From Novosphingobium sp. (GTDB taxonomy: Bacteria; Pseudomonadota; Alphaproteobacteria; Sphingomonadales; Sphingomonadaceae), in contig NZ_JAUYNB010000010.1 of NCBI RefSeq assembly GCF_030699305.1, positions 496,001-560,000 of the forward strand: DNA of 64,000 nt, written 5' to 3'. Of the stretch, positions 51,986-62,435 are shown in pieces. A program made the position numbers and the translations under genes. The first letter of the stretch is position 1. Each line of letters begins with the position of its first letter. A model generated the notes under the pieces. That model worked only from the letters and a program-made list of their open reading frames with translations. It had not been told where the DNA came from and searched no databases.

Positions 51986-53302
51986 ATGGAGTTTGGCGTG
52001 ACCGCATCCCAACCGGCTTTTCCCGCACTGGTCCGGACATTTGCCCGGATCGGCTGCGTCAGTTTTGGCGGGCCAGCCGGCCAGATCGCGCTGATGCACC
52101 GCGAACTGGTGGAGGAACGCGGCTGGATCAGCGAAGATCAGTATCTCCACGCGCTCAACTTCTGTCATCTCCTGCCGGGGCCGGAAGCGCAGCAGCTGGC
52201 CACCTGGATCGGCTGGAAACTGCACGGCTGGCGGGGCGGGCTGGCAGCGGGGTTGCTGTTCGTCATTCCCGGCGCGGTGGTGATTCTGGCGCTGTCGATG
52301 CTTTATGCCATGGCCGCACAACTGGACTGGTTCGCGGCGCTGTTCCTGGGGATCAAGGCGGCGGTGCTGGCGGTGGTGGTGCAGGCGCTGTTGCGGATTG
52401 CCGGGCGCGCGCTCGATACCCGGTTCAAGCAGGGGCTGGCGTTCGCCGCATTTGCCGGGCTGACGTTGCTGGCGCTGCCGTTCCCGCTGGTGGTGCTGGG
52501 AGCCGGGGCGCTGGGCTTTGCCGCTGCAGCGCTGCGGCCAGACTGGCTGGCATTGAAGCTGGCAACAGATCCGGCGCCGCTGCCCCCGCGTCCGTGGGCG
52601 GCCAGCCTGCGCGCGGTCCTGGTCTGGGGCGCGGTGTGGGTGGCCCCGTTGGTGTTGGTGCTGGTCACGTTGGGTCGGGATCACGTGCTGTGGCAGATCG
52701 GCGTGTTCTTCTCGCAGCTGGCGGTGGTGACGTTCGGCGGGGCCTATGCCGTGCTGGCCTATATGGCGCAGGAGGCGGTCGGCACGCTCGGCTGGCTCAG
52801 CACGGGTGAAATGGCCGATGGGCTGGGGCTGGCCGAAACCACGCCGGGGCCGCTGATTCTGGTAACCCAGTTCGTGGGCTATCTGGCCGCATTCCGTGCA
52901 CCGGAACCGTTCAGTCCGCTGGTCGCCGGGCTGCTGGGCGCGGTGCTGACTACTTGGGTCACGTTTGCGCCCTGCTTCCTGTGGATTTTCACGTTTGCCC
53001 CGTGGATCGAGCGGCTGGAGCGCGCGGTTCGGCTGAAAGGCGCTCTGGCGGCGGTGACGGCTGCTGTCGTGGGCGTGATCGCCAGCCTTGCGCTTTGGTT
53101 TGCCGGACACCTGTTGTTTCGCCAGTTCGATTCGGGCGCGCCCGCCGACTTGCCGTTCGACTTGCCGGTGTGGGCCAGTTTCGACTGGCGCGCAGCGCTG
53201 CTTGCTGCGGTCAGTGCGGTCTTGTTGCTGCGGTTGAAATGGGGCGTGCTGCCGGTTTTGGCGGCGGCGGCGTCAGGCGGGCTGGTGCTGGCCCAGTTCT
53301 GA
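51986..53302 (+). CDS. chrA: Chromate transporter, ChrA family (bidomain)
   Basis: 438 residues with two homologous halves: FARIGCVSFGGPAGQIALMHRELVEERGWISEDQYLHALNFCHLLPGPEAQQLA in the first, and FFSQLAVVTFGGAYAVLAYMAQEAVGTLGWLSTGEMADGLGLAETTPGPLILV in the second, each a chromate-transport repeat. About 10-12 membrane helices. The family effluxes chromate in exchange or with a proton gradient. GGGAGG precedes the ATG at 51986. The 3' end overlaps the convergent RHH gene by 30 bp. Confidence 0.92.
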   Translation: MEFGVTASQPAFPALVRTFARIGCVSFGGPAGQIALMHRELVEERGWISEDQYLHALNFCHLLPGPEAQQLATWIGWKLHGWRGGLAAGLLFVIPGAVVILALSMLYAMAAQLDWFAALFLGIKAAVLAVVVQALLRIAGRALDTRFKQGLAFAAFAGLTLLALPFPLVVLGAGALGFAAAALRPDWLALKLATDPAPLPPRPWAASLRAVLVWGAVWVAPLVLVLVTLGRDHVLWQIGVFFSQLAVVTFGGAYAVLAYMAQEAVGTLGWLSTGEMADGLGLAETTPGPLILVTQFVGYLAAFRAPEPFSPLVAGLLGAVLTTWVTFAPCFLWIFTFAPWIERLERAVRLKGALAAVTAAVVGVIASLALWFAGHLLFRQFDSGAPADLPFDLPVWASFDWRAALLAAVSAVLLLRLKWGVLPVLAAAASGGLVLAQF

Positions 53303-53530
53303 CACCAGCCAGCCGACCAGCCAGACCCGCACCGCACCGGCCAGCCCCGGCGGGACGGGCGCGGCGATGCGTTCGGCGTCGATCCGGGCCACCAGCGCGT
53401 TGATCGGCAGGCCCTCGGCCGCAGCGGCTTGTTTCAGCAGTTCCCAGAACAGCGGTTCAAGGCTGATCGAGGTCTTGTGCCCGGCAATCTCGACCGAGCG
53501 TTTGACCGGGGGGTGAAAGGGTGTGGTCAC
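53273..53530 (-). CDS. Ribbon-helix-helix domain protein
   Basis: 85 residues. KRSVEIAGHKTSISLEPLFWELLKQAAAAEGLPINALVARIDAER matches the RHH_4 pattern: a beta-strand (SVEIAGHKTSISL), then two helices. Members are small DNA-binding or adaptor proteins common in alphaproteobacteria. The last 30 bp lie under the chrA 3' end on the other strand. No partner toxin gene is visible, so a toxin-antitoxin role is not indicated. Confidence 0.82.
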   Translation of the reverse strand: MTTPFHPPVKRSVEIAGHKTSISLEPLFWELLKQAAAAEGLPINALVARIDAERIAAPVPPGLAGAVRVWLVGWLVSELGQHQPA

Positions 53531-53776
53531 CCGGCGGTTCTATCCCTTCGCGCTGCAACAGGGAAGGACCGGAAACCATGCTTTCCTACACGGCCGCAGT
53601 GTGCGAACCCGGTGACCGGTGCAAGTAGGGCGGCGCCCGCTGCCAGCCGTTGCGATAAATCACTATATATCTGAAATTAAACGGTTATTTCTAAAATCAA
53701 GGTGCAGCTTTGGGGCATTTGACAGCGCTTCGACCTGCGCCTGGTGATTGTCAGGCGCAGGTCGGTGCCGCTTGGT

Positions 53777-54499
53777 TCAATACATGTGCTGGCCGCCGTT
53801 GATGCTCATCGTCGATCCGGTCACGAACCCGCCGTTCTCGGATGTGAGGAAGGCGACGCCGCGCGCAATCTCCTCGGCATTGCCAAGGCGGCCGACCGGG
53901 ATCTTGGCGACGATCTTTTCCAGCACCGGAGCGGGGACGGCGGCGACCATATCGGTATCGATATAGCCCGGCGCGATGGCGTTGACCGTCACCCCGAACT
54001 TCGCGCCTTCCTGCGCCAGCGCCTTGGTAAAGCCGTGGATGCCGGATTTGGCGGCGGCGTAGTTGACCTGGCCATACTGGCCGGCCTGCCCGTTGATCGA
54101 CCCGATGTTGACGATCCGCCCCCAGCCGCGTTCGCGCATTCCGGGGAAAGTGGCCTTGGCCATATTGAAGCAACCACCCAGGTTGATTCGCATCACCTCG
54201 TTCCAGTCGTCGAAGCTCATCTTGTGGAGCACGCCATCGCGGGTGACCCCGGCGTTGTTGATGACGATATCAACCGGGCCATATTCGGCGGCAATGTCGT
54301 TGCAGTTGTGGATGCAGGCTTCATGATCGCCCACGTCCCAGCGGATCGAGGGGATGCCGGTGCGGGCGGTGAAGGCCTTGGCCGTCTGATCGTTGCCGCC
54401 ATAGTTGGCGATCACGGTGTGGCCCTGTTTCTGCAGGCGCAGGCTGATTGCCTCACCAATCCCTCTCGTTCCGCCGGTGACGATTGCGACGCGTGCCAT
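53777..54499 (-). CDS. phaB: Acetoacetyl-CoA reductase
   Basis: 240 residues, SDR fold. TGGTRGIGEA gives the NADPH loop, NNAGVTRDG follows, and the catalytic residues are Ser in IGSINGQAGQYGQVNY, then Tyr and Lys in YAAAKSG. SINGQ(A/K)GQ(F/Y)GQ(T/V)NY is the signature of PhaB. It reduces acetoacetyl-CoA to (R)-3-hydroxybutyryl-CoA for polyhydroxybutyrate. phaA and phaC are not in this window. AAGGGGAG precedes the start, and a perfect dyad lies before that. Confidence 0.95.
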   Translation of the reverse strand: MARVAIVTGGTRGIGEAISLRLQKQGHTVIANYGGNDQTAKAFTARTGIPSIRWDVGDHEACIHNCNDIAAEYGPVDIVINNAGVTRDGVLHKMSFDDWNEVMRINLGGCFNMAKATFPGMRERGWGRIVNIGSINGQAGQYGQVNYAAAKSGIHGFTKALAQEGAKFGVTVNAIAPGYIDTDMVAAVPAPVLEKIVAKIPVGRLGNAEEIARGVAFLTSENGGFVTGSTMSINGGQHMY

Positions 54500-54516
54500 A
54501 CCAGACTACTCCCCTT

Positions 54517-54533
54517 GCTACGTATTCCGTAGC
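54517..54533. promoter_or_regulatory. Inverted repeat GCTACG-N5-CGTAGC before phaB
   Basis: Perfect 6-bp arms with a 5-bp spacer, 17 bp upstream of the phaB start on the minus strand and just before its ribosome site. It could be an operator or a 5'-UTR hairpin. Confidence 0.45.
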
Positions 54534-54613
54534 GGCAAGACTATGCTGCCCGCCGTCCTCCGGCAAGATATCCGCATACGTAAATTTCTGGGACTGGCAG
54601 GGTGGATTGCCGG

Positions 54614-55375
54614 TCAGAACCGGAACTGGGTGCCGACGTAAACCGCCTGATTATCCTGCCGTCCGTCGGTCAGCGGCAGCAGCCGGTCCCGGTCGGAAGA
54701 GGAATACCGCACCCCGGCCGTGACGTTGAGATTGCGCGACAGGCGATAGCGGCCACCGACGTCCACCGTCTGTTCGTTCTGTTCGAACGTGCGCGGGCTG
54801 CGACCGGATTTTTCCCGCTCATCCAGCGCGATGTGCGGGCTGAACCGGGCGGGATCACCCTTGACGGTGGAGGTGCTGGGTTTGAACGCGGCCAGATCGG
54901 GAATCGCGCCTTCGCGGGTCTCGATCGCGGCGTTTGATTGCGCGAAACTGCGATACCCACGCGCCGAACCGAGGCTGTAGCCGGTGGGGGCAATCCGCAA
55001 GGCCCCGTTGGTGGCAGCATCGCTGGCCCCCTGCTTTGCGCCCAGCATCAGCTGCCGCGCGCTGTTCGCGTCCAGCCGCACGGCGACGGTCACCGACCGG
55101 TCCAGCCGGCTGGGTGTGGCCGCCGGGGTGAACCTGAACATCCGTCCTTTCGACAAGGCGCGGACCGAGATCGAGCGGGACAGGCGCGGGTCAACTTCGG
55201 CCGGCATGAATTCCCCGCTGGCGACTTCGGCCTGCGGGGCAAGCGGTTCCGGTTCAAAGCGGTTGGACAAGGCCAGCACGGCGCTGGGCAAAGCCAGCAG
55301 GCCGACCGCACCGGCCAGCAGCATGGCGGCAGCGGCCCCCCCGCGCTTGTCCAGCCTGATAGCCTTTGCCCGCAT
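54614..55375 (-). CDS. Membrane-anchored, outer-membrane-like protein of unknown function
   Basis: 253 residues from ATG 55375 (MRAKAIRLDKRGG). A hydrophobic segment (AAAAMLLAGAVGLLALPSAVLAL) acts as signal or anchor. Two Asp/Arg/Ser-rich regions follow, and the end (GGRYRLSRNLNVTAGVRYSS, then AVYVGTQFRF) has amphipathic strands and a terminal Phe, as in small beta-barrels. I do not recognise a family. The longer frame from 55537 has no signal at its start. It is divergent from the DUF3576 gene. Confidence 0.7.
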   Translation of the reverse strand: MRAKAIRLDKRGGAAAAMLLAGAVGLLALPSAVLALSNRFEPEPLAPQAEVASGEFMPAEVDPRLSRSISVRALSKGRMFRFTPAATPSRLDRSVTVAVRLDANSARQLMLGAKQGASDAATNGALRIAPTGYSLGSARGYRSFAQSNAAIETREGAIPDLAAFKPSTSTVKGDPARFSPHIALDEREKSGRSPRTFEQNEQTVDVGGRYRLSRNLNVTAGVRYSSSDRDRLLPLTDGRQDNQAVYVGTQFRF

Positions 55376-55654
55376 GATAAATCCGATGGTCCTTGCCGCC
55401 CGGTGGCTGCGCTGCCAGCGATTCTGGCCGCGCATTACCAATGGTCGCGCCAAACGCGCAACAATCCAAGGCCTAAATGGGATCACGGCCGTGAATTCCA
55501 CCTTAACAGGCCGGTCGGCATACCATTCAGCGGGCATTCAGCGGTGGAAGGCCCAAGAAGCAGGCGATGTCCGCACTTGCCGCTGGTGCTGCCTTGGTTA
55601 TAGAGGCAGCGGCGGACGCATCGCGCCGCAACACACAGGATCTGGATTGACGCA

Positions 55655-56116
55655 ATGATCGCCACAACCACCACCGGCCGTACTTCTTTCCGTCTGATCG
55701 GCCGTGCCGGGCTGGTTGCCGTCGCTGCGCTGGCGCTGGTCAGCTGCGGCAAGAAGAACCGCCCGCAAGCTGATCTGGCCGCTTCGCAGGTCACCACGAT
55801 CGGCGTGAACAGCTATCTGTGGCGCGCCAGCCTTGAAGCGCTCAGCTTCATGCCGCTGCTGCAAACCGATTCCAACGGCGGCGTGATCGTGACCGACTGG
55901 TACACCAACCCCAGCAATCCGGGTGAGCGGATGAAGGTGACGGTTACGATTCTCGACCAGGATCTGCGGGCCGATGCACTGCGGGTGGCCGCCAGCCGTC
56001 AGGTCGCACAGGGCGGGACTTGGGTCGACGCCCCGGTCCAGGCCGCGACCGTGCAGAAACTGGAAGACGTGATCCTGACCAAGGCGCGCGATCTTCGCCG
56101 CGGCGCGATCAAGTAA
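55655..56116 (+). CDS. DUF3576 lipoprotein
   Basis: 153 residues. The lipoprotein signal ends LALVSC (Cys31). The mature part has TIGVNSYLWRASLEALSFMPLLQTDSNGGVIVTDWY and ERMKVTVTILDQDLRADALRVAASRQ, the DUF3576 pattern of alphaproteobacterial envelope proteins. Function unknown; the recurrent position just before leuS-lptE suggests an outer-membrane role. Confidence 0.9.
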   Translation: MIATTTTGRTSFRLIGRAGLVAVAALALVSCGKKNRPQADLAASQVTTIGVNSYLWRASLEALSFMPLLQTDSNGGVIVTDWYTNPSNPGERMKVTVTILDQDLRADALRVAASRQVAQGGTWVDAPVQAATVQKLEDVILTKARDLRRGAIK

Positions 56117-56179
56117 GCCAGCCCGCTTCCGCTCAACTCCCCCCTCGACAAGCCGCACCGTGCGGCTAGAGGGGCGGGT

Positions 56180-58786
56180 ATGACCACTGCCAATCAAGAT
56201 ACCGGTCGGTTCGATCCGACTTCCGCCGATCCGCGCTGGCAGCGCGAATGGGACGACGCGCAAAGCTTCCGCGCGGATGACAATTCGCCCAAGCCGCGCA
56301 GCTATGTGCTGGAAATGTTTCCCTATCCTTCGGGGCGCATCCATATCGGCCACGTGCGCAACTATACGATGGGCGATGTGCTGGCCCGCTATAAGCGGAT
56401 GCAGGGCTTTGAAGTGCTGCATCCGATGGGCTGGGACGCCTTCGGGATGCCGGCTGAGAACGCCGCGATGGAAAAGGGCGTCCACCCCGGCGGCTGGACC
56501 CGCGACAATATCGCCAACATGAAGGCGCAGCTGAAGCGCCTCGGCTTCGCGCTCGACTGGAGCCGCGAAATCGCCACGTGCGAGCCGGAGTATTACGGCC
56601 ACGAACAGGCGCTGTTCCTCGATCTTTATGCGGCCGGGCTGGTCTACCGCAAGGAATCGGCGGTCAACTGGGACCCGGTCGACATGACCGTGCTGGCCAA
56701 CGAACAGGTGATCGACGGGCGCGGCTGGCGCAGCGGCGCGCTGGTCGAAAAGCGCAAGCTGAGCCAGTGGTTCCTGAAGATCACCGACTTTGCCGATGAA
56801 CTGCTCGAAGGGCTGGGCAACCTCGACAACTGGCCGGAAAAGGTCCGGCTGATGCAGGAAAACTGGATCGGCAAGTCACAGGGCCTGCAATTCCGCTTCC
56901 ACAGCGCCGATGGCGGAGCCGAGGTTGAGGTGTTCACCACCCGCCCGGACACGATCTTTGGTGCCAGCTTCGTTGCCATCGCTGCCGATCACCCGATTGC
57001 GCAGGCGCAGGCCGCGAACAATCCGGCGGTTGCGGACTTCATCGCGCAGTGCAAGCTGGGCGGGACGACGGCGGCGGAAATCGAAACGCAGGAAAAGCTG
57101 GGTTACGACACCGGTCTGCGCCTTTCCCATCCGTTCGATCCGGCGATCGAGCTGCCGCTCTACATCGCCAACTTCGTGCTGATGGATTACGGCACCGGCG
57201 CGGTGTTCGGCTGCCCGGCGCATGACCAGCGCGATCTGGACTTCGCGCGCAAGTATGACCTACCCGTCACCCGCGTGGTGGCCGATGGCGACCTGACCGA
57301 TCCGGTGTTCGTTGGCAACGAAGCTTACACCGGCCCCGGCGCGCTGGTAAACTCGCGCTTCCTCGACGGGATGGACGTCGAAGCGGCCAAGGCCGAAGTG
57401 ATCAGCCGCGCCGAAGTCGGCAACTGGGGCCACGGCACCACCGTCTGGCGGCTGCGCGACTGGGGCGTTTCGCGCCAGCGCTATTGGGGCACGCCGATCC
57501 CGTTCATCCATTGTGAAGCCTGCGGCGTCGTGCCGGTGCCCAAGGAGCAGCTGCCGGTCACGCTGCCCGAAGACGTCAGCTTCGACATTCCGGGCAACCC
57601 GCTGCTGCGCCACCCGACCTGGAAGCACGTCGATTGCCCAAGTTGCGGCAAGGCTGCGGTGCGGGAAACCGATACGCTGGATACCTTCGTTGATTCGTCG
57701 TGGTATTTCCTGCGCTTCGCCAGCCAGCCCACTGACAAGCCGTTCGATCCCGAAGTGATCGCCAAGTGGCTGCCGGTGGAACAGTATATCGGCGGGATCG
57801 AACACGCGATTCTGCACTTGCTCTACGCCCGGTTCTGGACCCGCGCGCTGGAACGGATCGGCAAGATCAACGTCAAGGAACCCTTCGCCAGCCTGTTTAC
57901 GCAAGGGATGGTGACGCATGAGACTTATCAACTTGAGCGAACGCGTCCGATTACCAAAGACGAGTTCGAACGACTCTGGCCTGATGACGAGTTCGATCCC
58001 AGCGTCGAAATGACCGATCTTAGCTGGGTAGCGCCAACAGAGATCGAGCGCACATCAGATGGAGCAACGCTGAGGGAGACGGGGGAGCCTGTCAGAATCG
58101 GCCGCGTCATCAAGATGTCGAAGAGCAAGAAGAACGTCGTCGATCCCGATGACATCATCGACCAGTATGGCGCGGACGCCGTGCGCTGGTTCATGCTGTC
58201 CGACAGCCCGCCGGAGCGCGATCTGCCGTGGTCCGAGGCGGGCATCGAAGGCTGCGCCCGGTTCGTCCAGCGGCTGTGGCGGCTGTTCGCGCAGTATGAC
58301 GCCGCCGCGACCGGCGAGGACAAGGCGCTTGACCGCAAGCGCGACCAGACGGTCGCCGCGATTGCCGCCGATATCGAGGCGCTGAGCTTCAACAAGGCGG
58401 TCGCGCGGATCTACGAACTGACCAGCGCGACCGACAAGGCCGCGCCGTCTGCCAGCCGCTCCGCCGCGATCCGCGCGCTGCTGCTGCTGGCCGCGCCGAT
58501 GATGCCGCATCTGGCTGAGGAAGCGTGGAGCAAGGTCGGCGAAGGCCTGATTGCCGATGCCGCCTGGCCGCCGGTCGATCCGGCGCTGCTGGTCGAGGAC
58601 GAAGTGACCATCGCGGTCCAGGTGCTGGGCAAATTGCGCGACACGATCACGGTTGCCAAGGGCACGCCGAAGGACGAACTTGAGGCGCTTGCTCTGGCCT
58701 CTGACAAGGTGCAGCGTGCGCTGGATGGCAAGCCGGTGAAGAAAGTGATCGTGGTGCCCGACCGTCTGGTAAACCTTGTCGCATGA
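56180..58786 (+). CDS. leuS: Leucyl-tRNA synthetase
   Basis: 868 residues. HIGH motif in [12 protein letters not shown], the editing domain ([13 protein letters not shown] ... [20 protein letters not shown]), KMSKSKKN, and a C-terminal anticodon domain. It charges tRNA-Leu and is essential. It is the first gene of the leuS-lptE-holA operon. The stretch at about 57925-58105, just before KMSKS, uses codons and base composition unlike the rest (about 54% G+C by hand count for 57901-58080), which may reflect recombination; the frame is intact. Confidence 0.97.
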   Translation: MTTANQDTGRFDPTSADPRWQREWDDAQSFRADDNSPKPRSYVLEMFPYPSGRIHIGHVRNYTMGDVLARYKRMQGFEVLHPMGWDAFGMPAENAAMEKGVHPGGWTRDNIANMKAQLKRLGFALDWSREIATCEPEYYGHEQALFLDLYAAGLVYRKESAVNWDPVDMTVLANEQVIDGRGWRSGALVEKRKLSQWFLKITDFADELLEGLGNLDNWPEKVRLMQENWIGKSQGLQFRFHSADGGAEVEVFTTRPDTIFGASFVAIAADHPIAQAQAANNPAVADFIAQCKLGGTTAAEIETQEKLGYDTGLRLSHPFDPAIELPLYIANFVLMDYGTGAVFGCPAHDQRDLDFARKYDLPVTRVVADGDLTDPVFVGNEAYTGPGALVNSRFLDGMDVEAAKAEVISRAEVGNWGHGTTVWRLRDWGVSRQRYWGTPIPFIHCEACGVVPVPKEQLPVTLPEDVSFDIPGNPLLRHPTWKHVDCPSCGKAAVRETDTLDTFVDSSWYFLRFASQPTDKPFDPEVIAKWLPVEQYIGGIEHAILHLLYARFWTRALERIGKINVKEPFASLFTQGMVTHETYQLERTRPITKDEFERLWPDDEFDPSVEMTDLSWVAPTEIERTSDGATLRETGEPVRIGRVIKMSKSKKNVVDPDDIIDQYGADAVRWFMLSDSPPERDLPWSEAGIEGCARFVQRLWRLFAQYDAAATGEDKALDRKRDQTVAAIAADIEALSFNKAVARIYELTSATDKAAPSASRSAAIRALLLLAAPMMPHLAEEAWSKVGEGLIADAAWPPVDPALLVEDEVTIAVQVLGKLRDTITVAKGTPKDELEALALASDKVQRALDGKPVKKVIVVPDRLVNLVA

Positions 58787-59298
58787 AGCGGCTGTGCATC
58801 CTTGTTGCAACGGCGTTGCTGTCTGCTTGCGGGCTTCAGCCGATGTATGCGGGCGGGGCTGGCGGCGCGGTCGCGCAAGGGCTGGCGGCGGTTGAGGTTC
58901 CGGCGATCGAGGGGCGCGCAGGCTGGCTGATGCGCAATGCGCTGGTTGACCGGCTCGGCGCGGCGGGCGGGCAGAACGCCCCGGCGCGCTACCGGCTTGA
59001 TGTGCGGCTGGATGACAAGCTGGAAGGGCTTGGCCTGCTGTCGGATGACACCATCGGCCGCGAACGCCGGACCTTGCGGGCGCGTTACCAGCTGGTCGAT
59101 CTGGCCAGCGGCGACATCCTGCTCGACGCGACAGCCGGTTCGGACGCCGGGATTGACGTGGTTTCATCGGAATACGCGACCATCGCGGCCGAACAGACCG
59201 CGCTGGAAAATCTTTCAAAGTCGGTGGCAGACCGGATCATCACCCGCGTCTCGCTGCAATTGCGCGCCGCTGCGCGTGAACAATCCTCGGGCCAGTGA
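58783..59298 (+). CDS. lptE: LPS-assembly lipoprotein
   Basis: 171 residues. The lipobox ends LLSAC (Cys16) followed by GLQPMYAGG, the LptE family start. The mature protein is a mixed alpha/beta domain with the C-terminal [17 protein letters not shown] helix. It plugs the LptD barrel in LPS export. The start overlaps the leuS stop (ATGA), which matches the conserved leuS-lptE-holA order in alphaproteobacteria. Confidence 0.92.
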   Translation: MKRLCILVATALLSACGLQPMYAGGAGGAVAQGLAAVEVPAIEGRAGWLMRNALVDRLGAAGGQNAPARYRLDVRLDDKLEGLGLLSDDTIGRERRTLRARYQLVDLASGDILLDATAGSDAGIDVVSSEYATIAAEQTALENLSKSVADRIITRVSLQLRAAAREQSSGQ

Positions 59299-60323
59299 AG
59301 GCCACCCAGAAAGACTTCAAAGGCCAGGCCCCGCGCTTCGCGCGTGAGGCGGGCGTGTTCTTTTTCTGCGGGCCTGATGAAGCCGGGGTGCAGGATGCCG
59401 CCACCCAGATCGCCGCGCTGCTGCCCGACGCGGGCGAGCGGGTGGAACTGTCCGGCGCCGACTTGCGGCGCGATCCGGTGCGGCTGGGCGATGAAGCCCG
59501 CTCCACCTCGTTGTTCGGTGACAAGCGCCACATCTGGGTCCGCGCCAACGGCGATGAAGCGCACGACGCGGTTGAAACGCTGCTGTCCGGCACGGCTGAG
59601 GCCTGCCCGGTCCTGATCGTGGCAACCAGCGCGACCGACAAATCGCGCACCGCAAAACTGCTGGCGAATCGCCCCGATGCGCTGGTCGCCATGTTCTATC
59701 CGCCCGATTTGCGCACGCTCACCGCGTCTGTGCGAGATCTGGCCGATGCTGCCGGGGTGCGGCTGGGCGGCGATCTGGCCGAACGGATCGCCCGGGCCTC
59801 TGCGCTCGACCTGCGGCTGGCGCAGTCGGAAGTGACCAAGCTGGCGCTCTACCTCGATGCCAGCCCGCAAGCTCCGCGCAATGCCGATCTCGCCGCGCTT
59901 GAGGCGATCGTGGCGCGGACCGAGGAAGATGGGCTGATGCCGATCGTCAACGCCGTGCTGGGCGGTGAGGTCGCCAAGCTGCCGCATGAACTGCGCCGGA
60001 TGCGCGAACTGGGGCTGAACCCGGTGGGCGTGTTGCTGGCGGTTGAGCGCCGCGCCGCGCAATTGGCGGGACTGGCCGCAAAGGCCGGTCCGCGCGGCGA
60101 TATCGGTGAGTTGATCAAGGCCGAAGTCGCATCGCGCCGGATCTTCTGGAAGGATGAACGCGATATCGGGGCGCAATTGCGCCGCTGGCGCGGTCCGCGG
60201 CTGGCCCGACTGGTCGAAAAGCTGATCGGCCTGCACCGGGCATTGCTCGTCAACAGCCAGCAGGCGGAGCTGCTGCTGGCACAGGGACTCGCCGAAATTG
60301 CGCGAGCAGCAGCCAAGCGCTGA
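59295..60323 (+). CDS. holA: DNA polymerase III subunit delta
   Basis: 342 residues. GTG start overlapping the lptE stop (GTGA). FFFCGPDEAGVQDAATQIAALL and SLFGDKRHIWVRANGDEA belong to the N-terminal AAA+-like module, and DERDIGAQLRRWRGPRLARLVEKL to the C-terminal collar. It opens the beta clamp as part of the clamp loader. This is the last gene of the operon. Confidence 0.94.
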   Translation: MKATQKDFKGQAPRFAREAGVFFFCGPDEAGVQDAATQIAALLPDAGERVELSGADLRRDPVRLGDEARSTSLFGDKRHIWVRANGDEAHDAVETLLSGTAEACPVLIVATSATDKSRTAKLLANRPDALVAMFYPPDLRTLTASVRDLADAAGVRLGGDLAERIARASALDLRLAQSEVTKLALYLDASPQAPRNADLAALEAIVARTEEDGLMPIVNAVLGGEVAKLPHELRRMRELGLNPVGVLLAVERRAAQLAGLAAKAGPRGDIGELIKAEVASRRIFWKDERDIGAQLRRWRGPRLARLVEKLIGLHRALLVNSQQAELLLAQGLAEIARAAAKR

Positions 60324-60430
60324 CCCAATGCGGTGCGATTGTTTGCAGCCGCGAAGCAGAATTAGGTGTTCCTATCATCGGCTTGGCTTGTTAGGCTGCA
60401 TACGGGCGCGCAACTGGGACATTTTTTGCC

Positions 60431-61819
<1,389 letters not shown>

Positions 61820-62045
61820 TTGCCCCGTTTCACGCCGATTCGGCATAGTGCGCCATGGCGGGCGGATTGTCGGTATCGATCTGACCCGATGGCCGTAAAA
61901 GGCGCATCTTCGGCCCGATTTTGCTGCAACGCAGCGAAAAAACGCGGATCATGTCGTATTCCTACAATCGGAATGCCAACAGCGCTTTACTAGATGCGCT
62001 TGCGTGTGTTAACTACCTCTTGCATTTCTGATTTGGAGAATTCTT
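61820..62045. other. Intergenic promoter region of the EPS cluster
   Basis: 226 bp without a gene. A small dyad ATTCC-N7-GGAAT lies at 61958-61974. The sequence becomes AT-rich towards the next start, so it likely holds the promoter of the small exported protein. Confidence 0.4.
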
Positions 62046-62363
62046 GTGGCTGGACAATTTTTTGCAGTGCTTGCTGCGGCTGGGCTGGTTAGCGCCGGTG
62101 TTGCCGCTACGGGCGAAACTCGCTCCGCTGCCGCCCTTCCGACCGTAGCGGTCGAAGGTGTGGCTGTTGCCGCTGCGGCTGAAGCCGATGCGTGCAAGAC
62201 CGAAGTCAAGGGCAACGACGTGGTCGCCACCCTGAAGCAGGACCGTGCTTGCTACGGTGCTGGCCAGGGCGACGGCGAAGGCGAAAGCGCGCTTCCGATC
62301 CTGCTCGGCGCCGGTGCGATGATTGGGATCGCCATCGCTCTGGGGAGCAGCAGCAACGGCTGA
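62046..62363 (+). CDS. Small exported protein of unknown function in the EPS cluster
   Basis: 105 residues, GTG start after GGAGAATTCTT. The signal-like N-terminus is GQFFAVLAAAGLVSAGVAATG; a short domain with two Cys (ADACKTEVKGNDVVATLKQDRACYG) follows, then a C-terminal hydrophobic helix (LPILLGAGAMIGIAIALGSSS). It resembles a small envelope protein with a two-Cys loop. No family is recognised. A strong terminator follows, so it may be expressed on its own. Confidence 0.7.
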   Translation: MAGQFFAVLAAAGLVSAGVAATGETRSAAALPTVAVEGVAVAAAAEADACKTEVKGNDVVATLKQDRACYGAGQGDGEGESALPILLGAGAMIGIAIALGSSSNG

Positions 62364-62390
62364 TCGCACGTTGTTACTGCACTAAGAATA

Positions 62391-62427
62391 CAAAAAGGCC
62401 CCGTCTTTGGCGCGGGCCTTTTTTTTG
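62391..62427 (+). terminator. Rho-independent terminator after the small exported protein
   Basis: A 10-bp stem AAAAAGGCCC/GGGCCTTTTT followed by a run of eight T in total. It lies 30 bp after the stop and before the O-antigen-ligase-type gene. Confidence 0.9.
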
Positions 62428-62435
62428 TCCGGAGT

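Noticed and set aside
54574..54582. GCATACGTA near phaB, resembling LacI site A
   Set aside because: Only nine bases match and the second half-site is absent; too short to claim a third operator.
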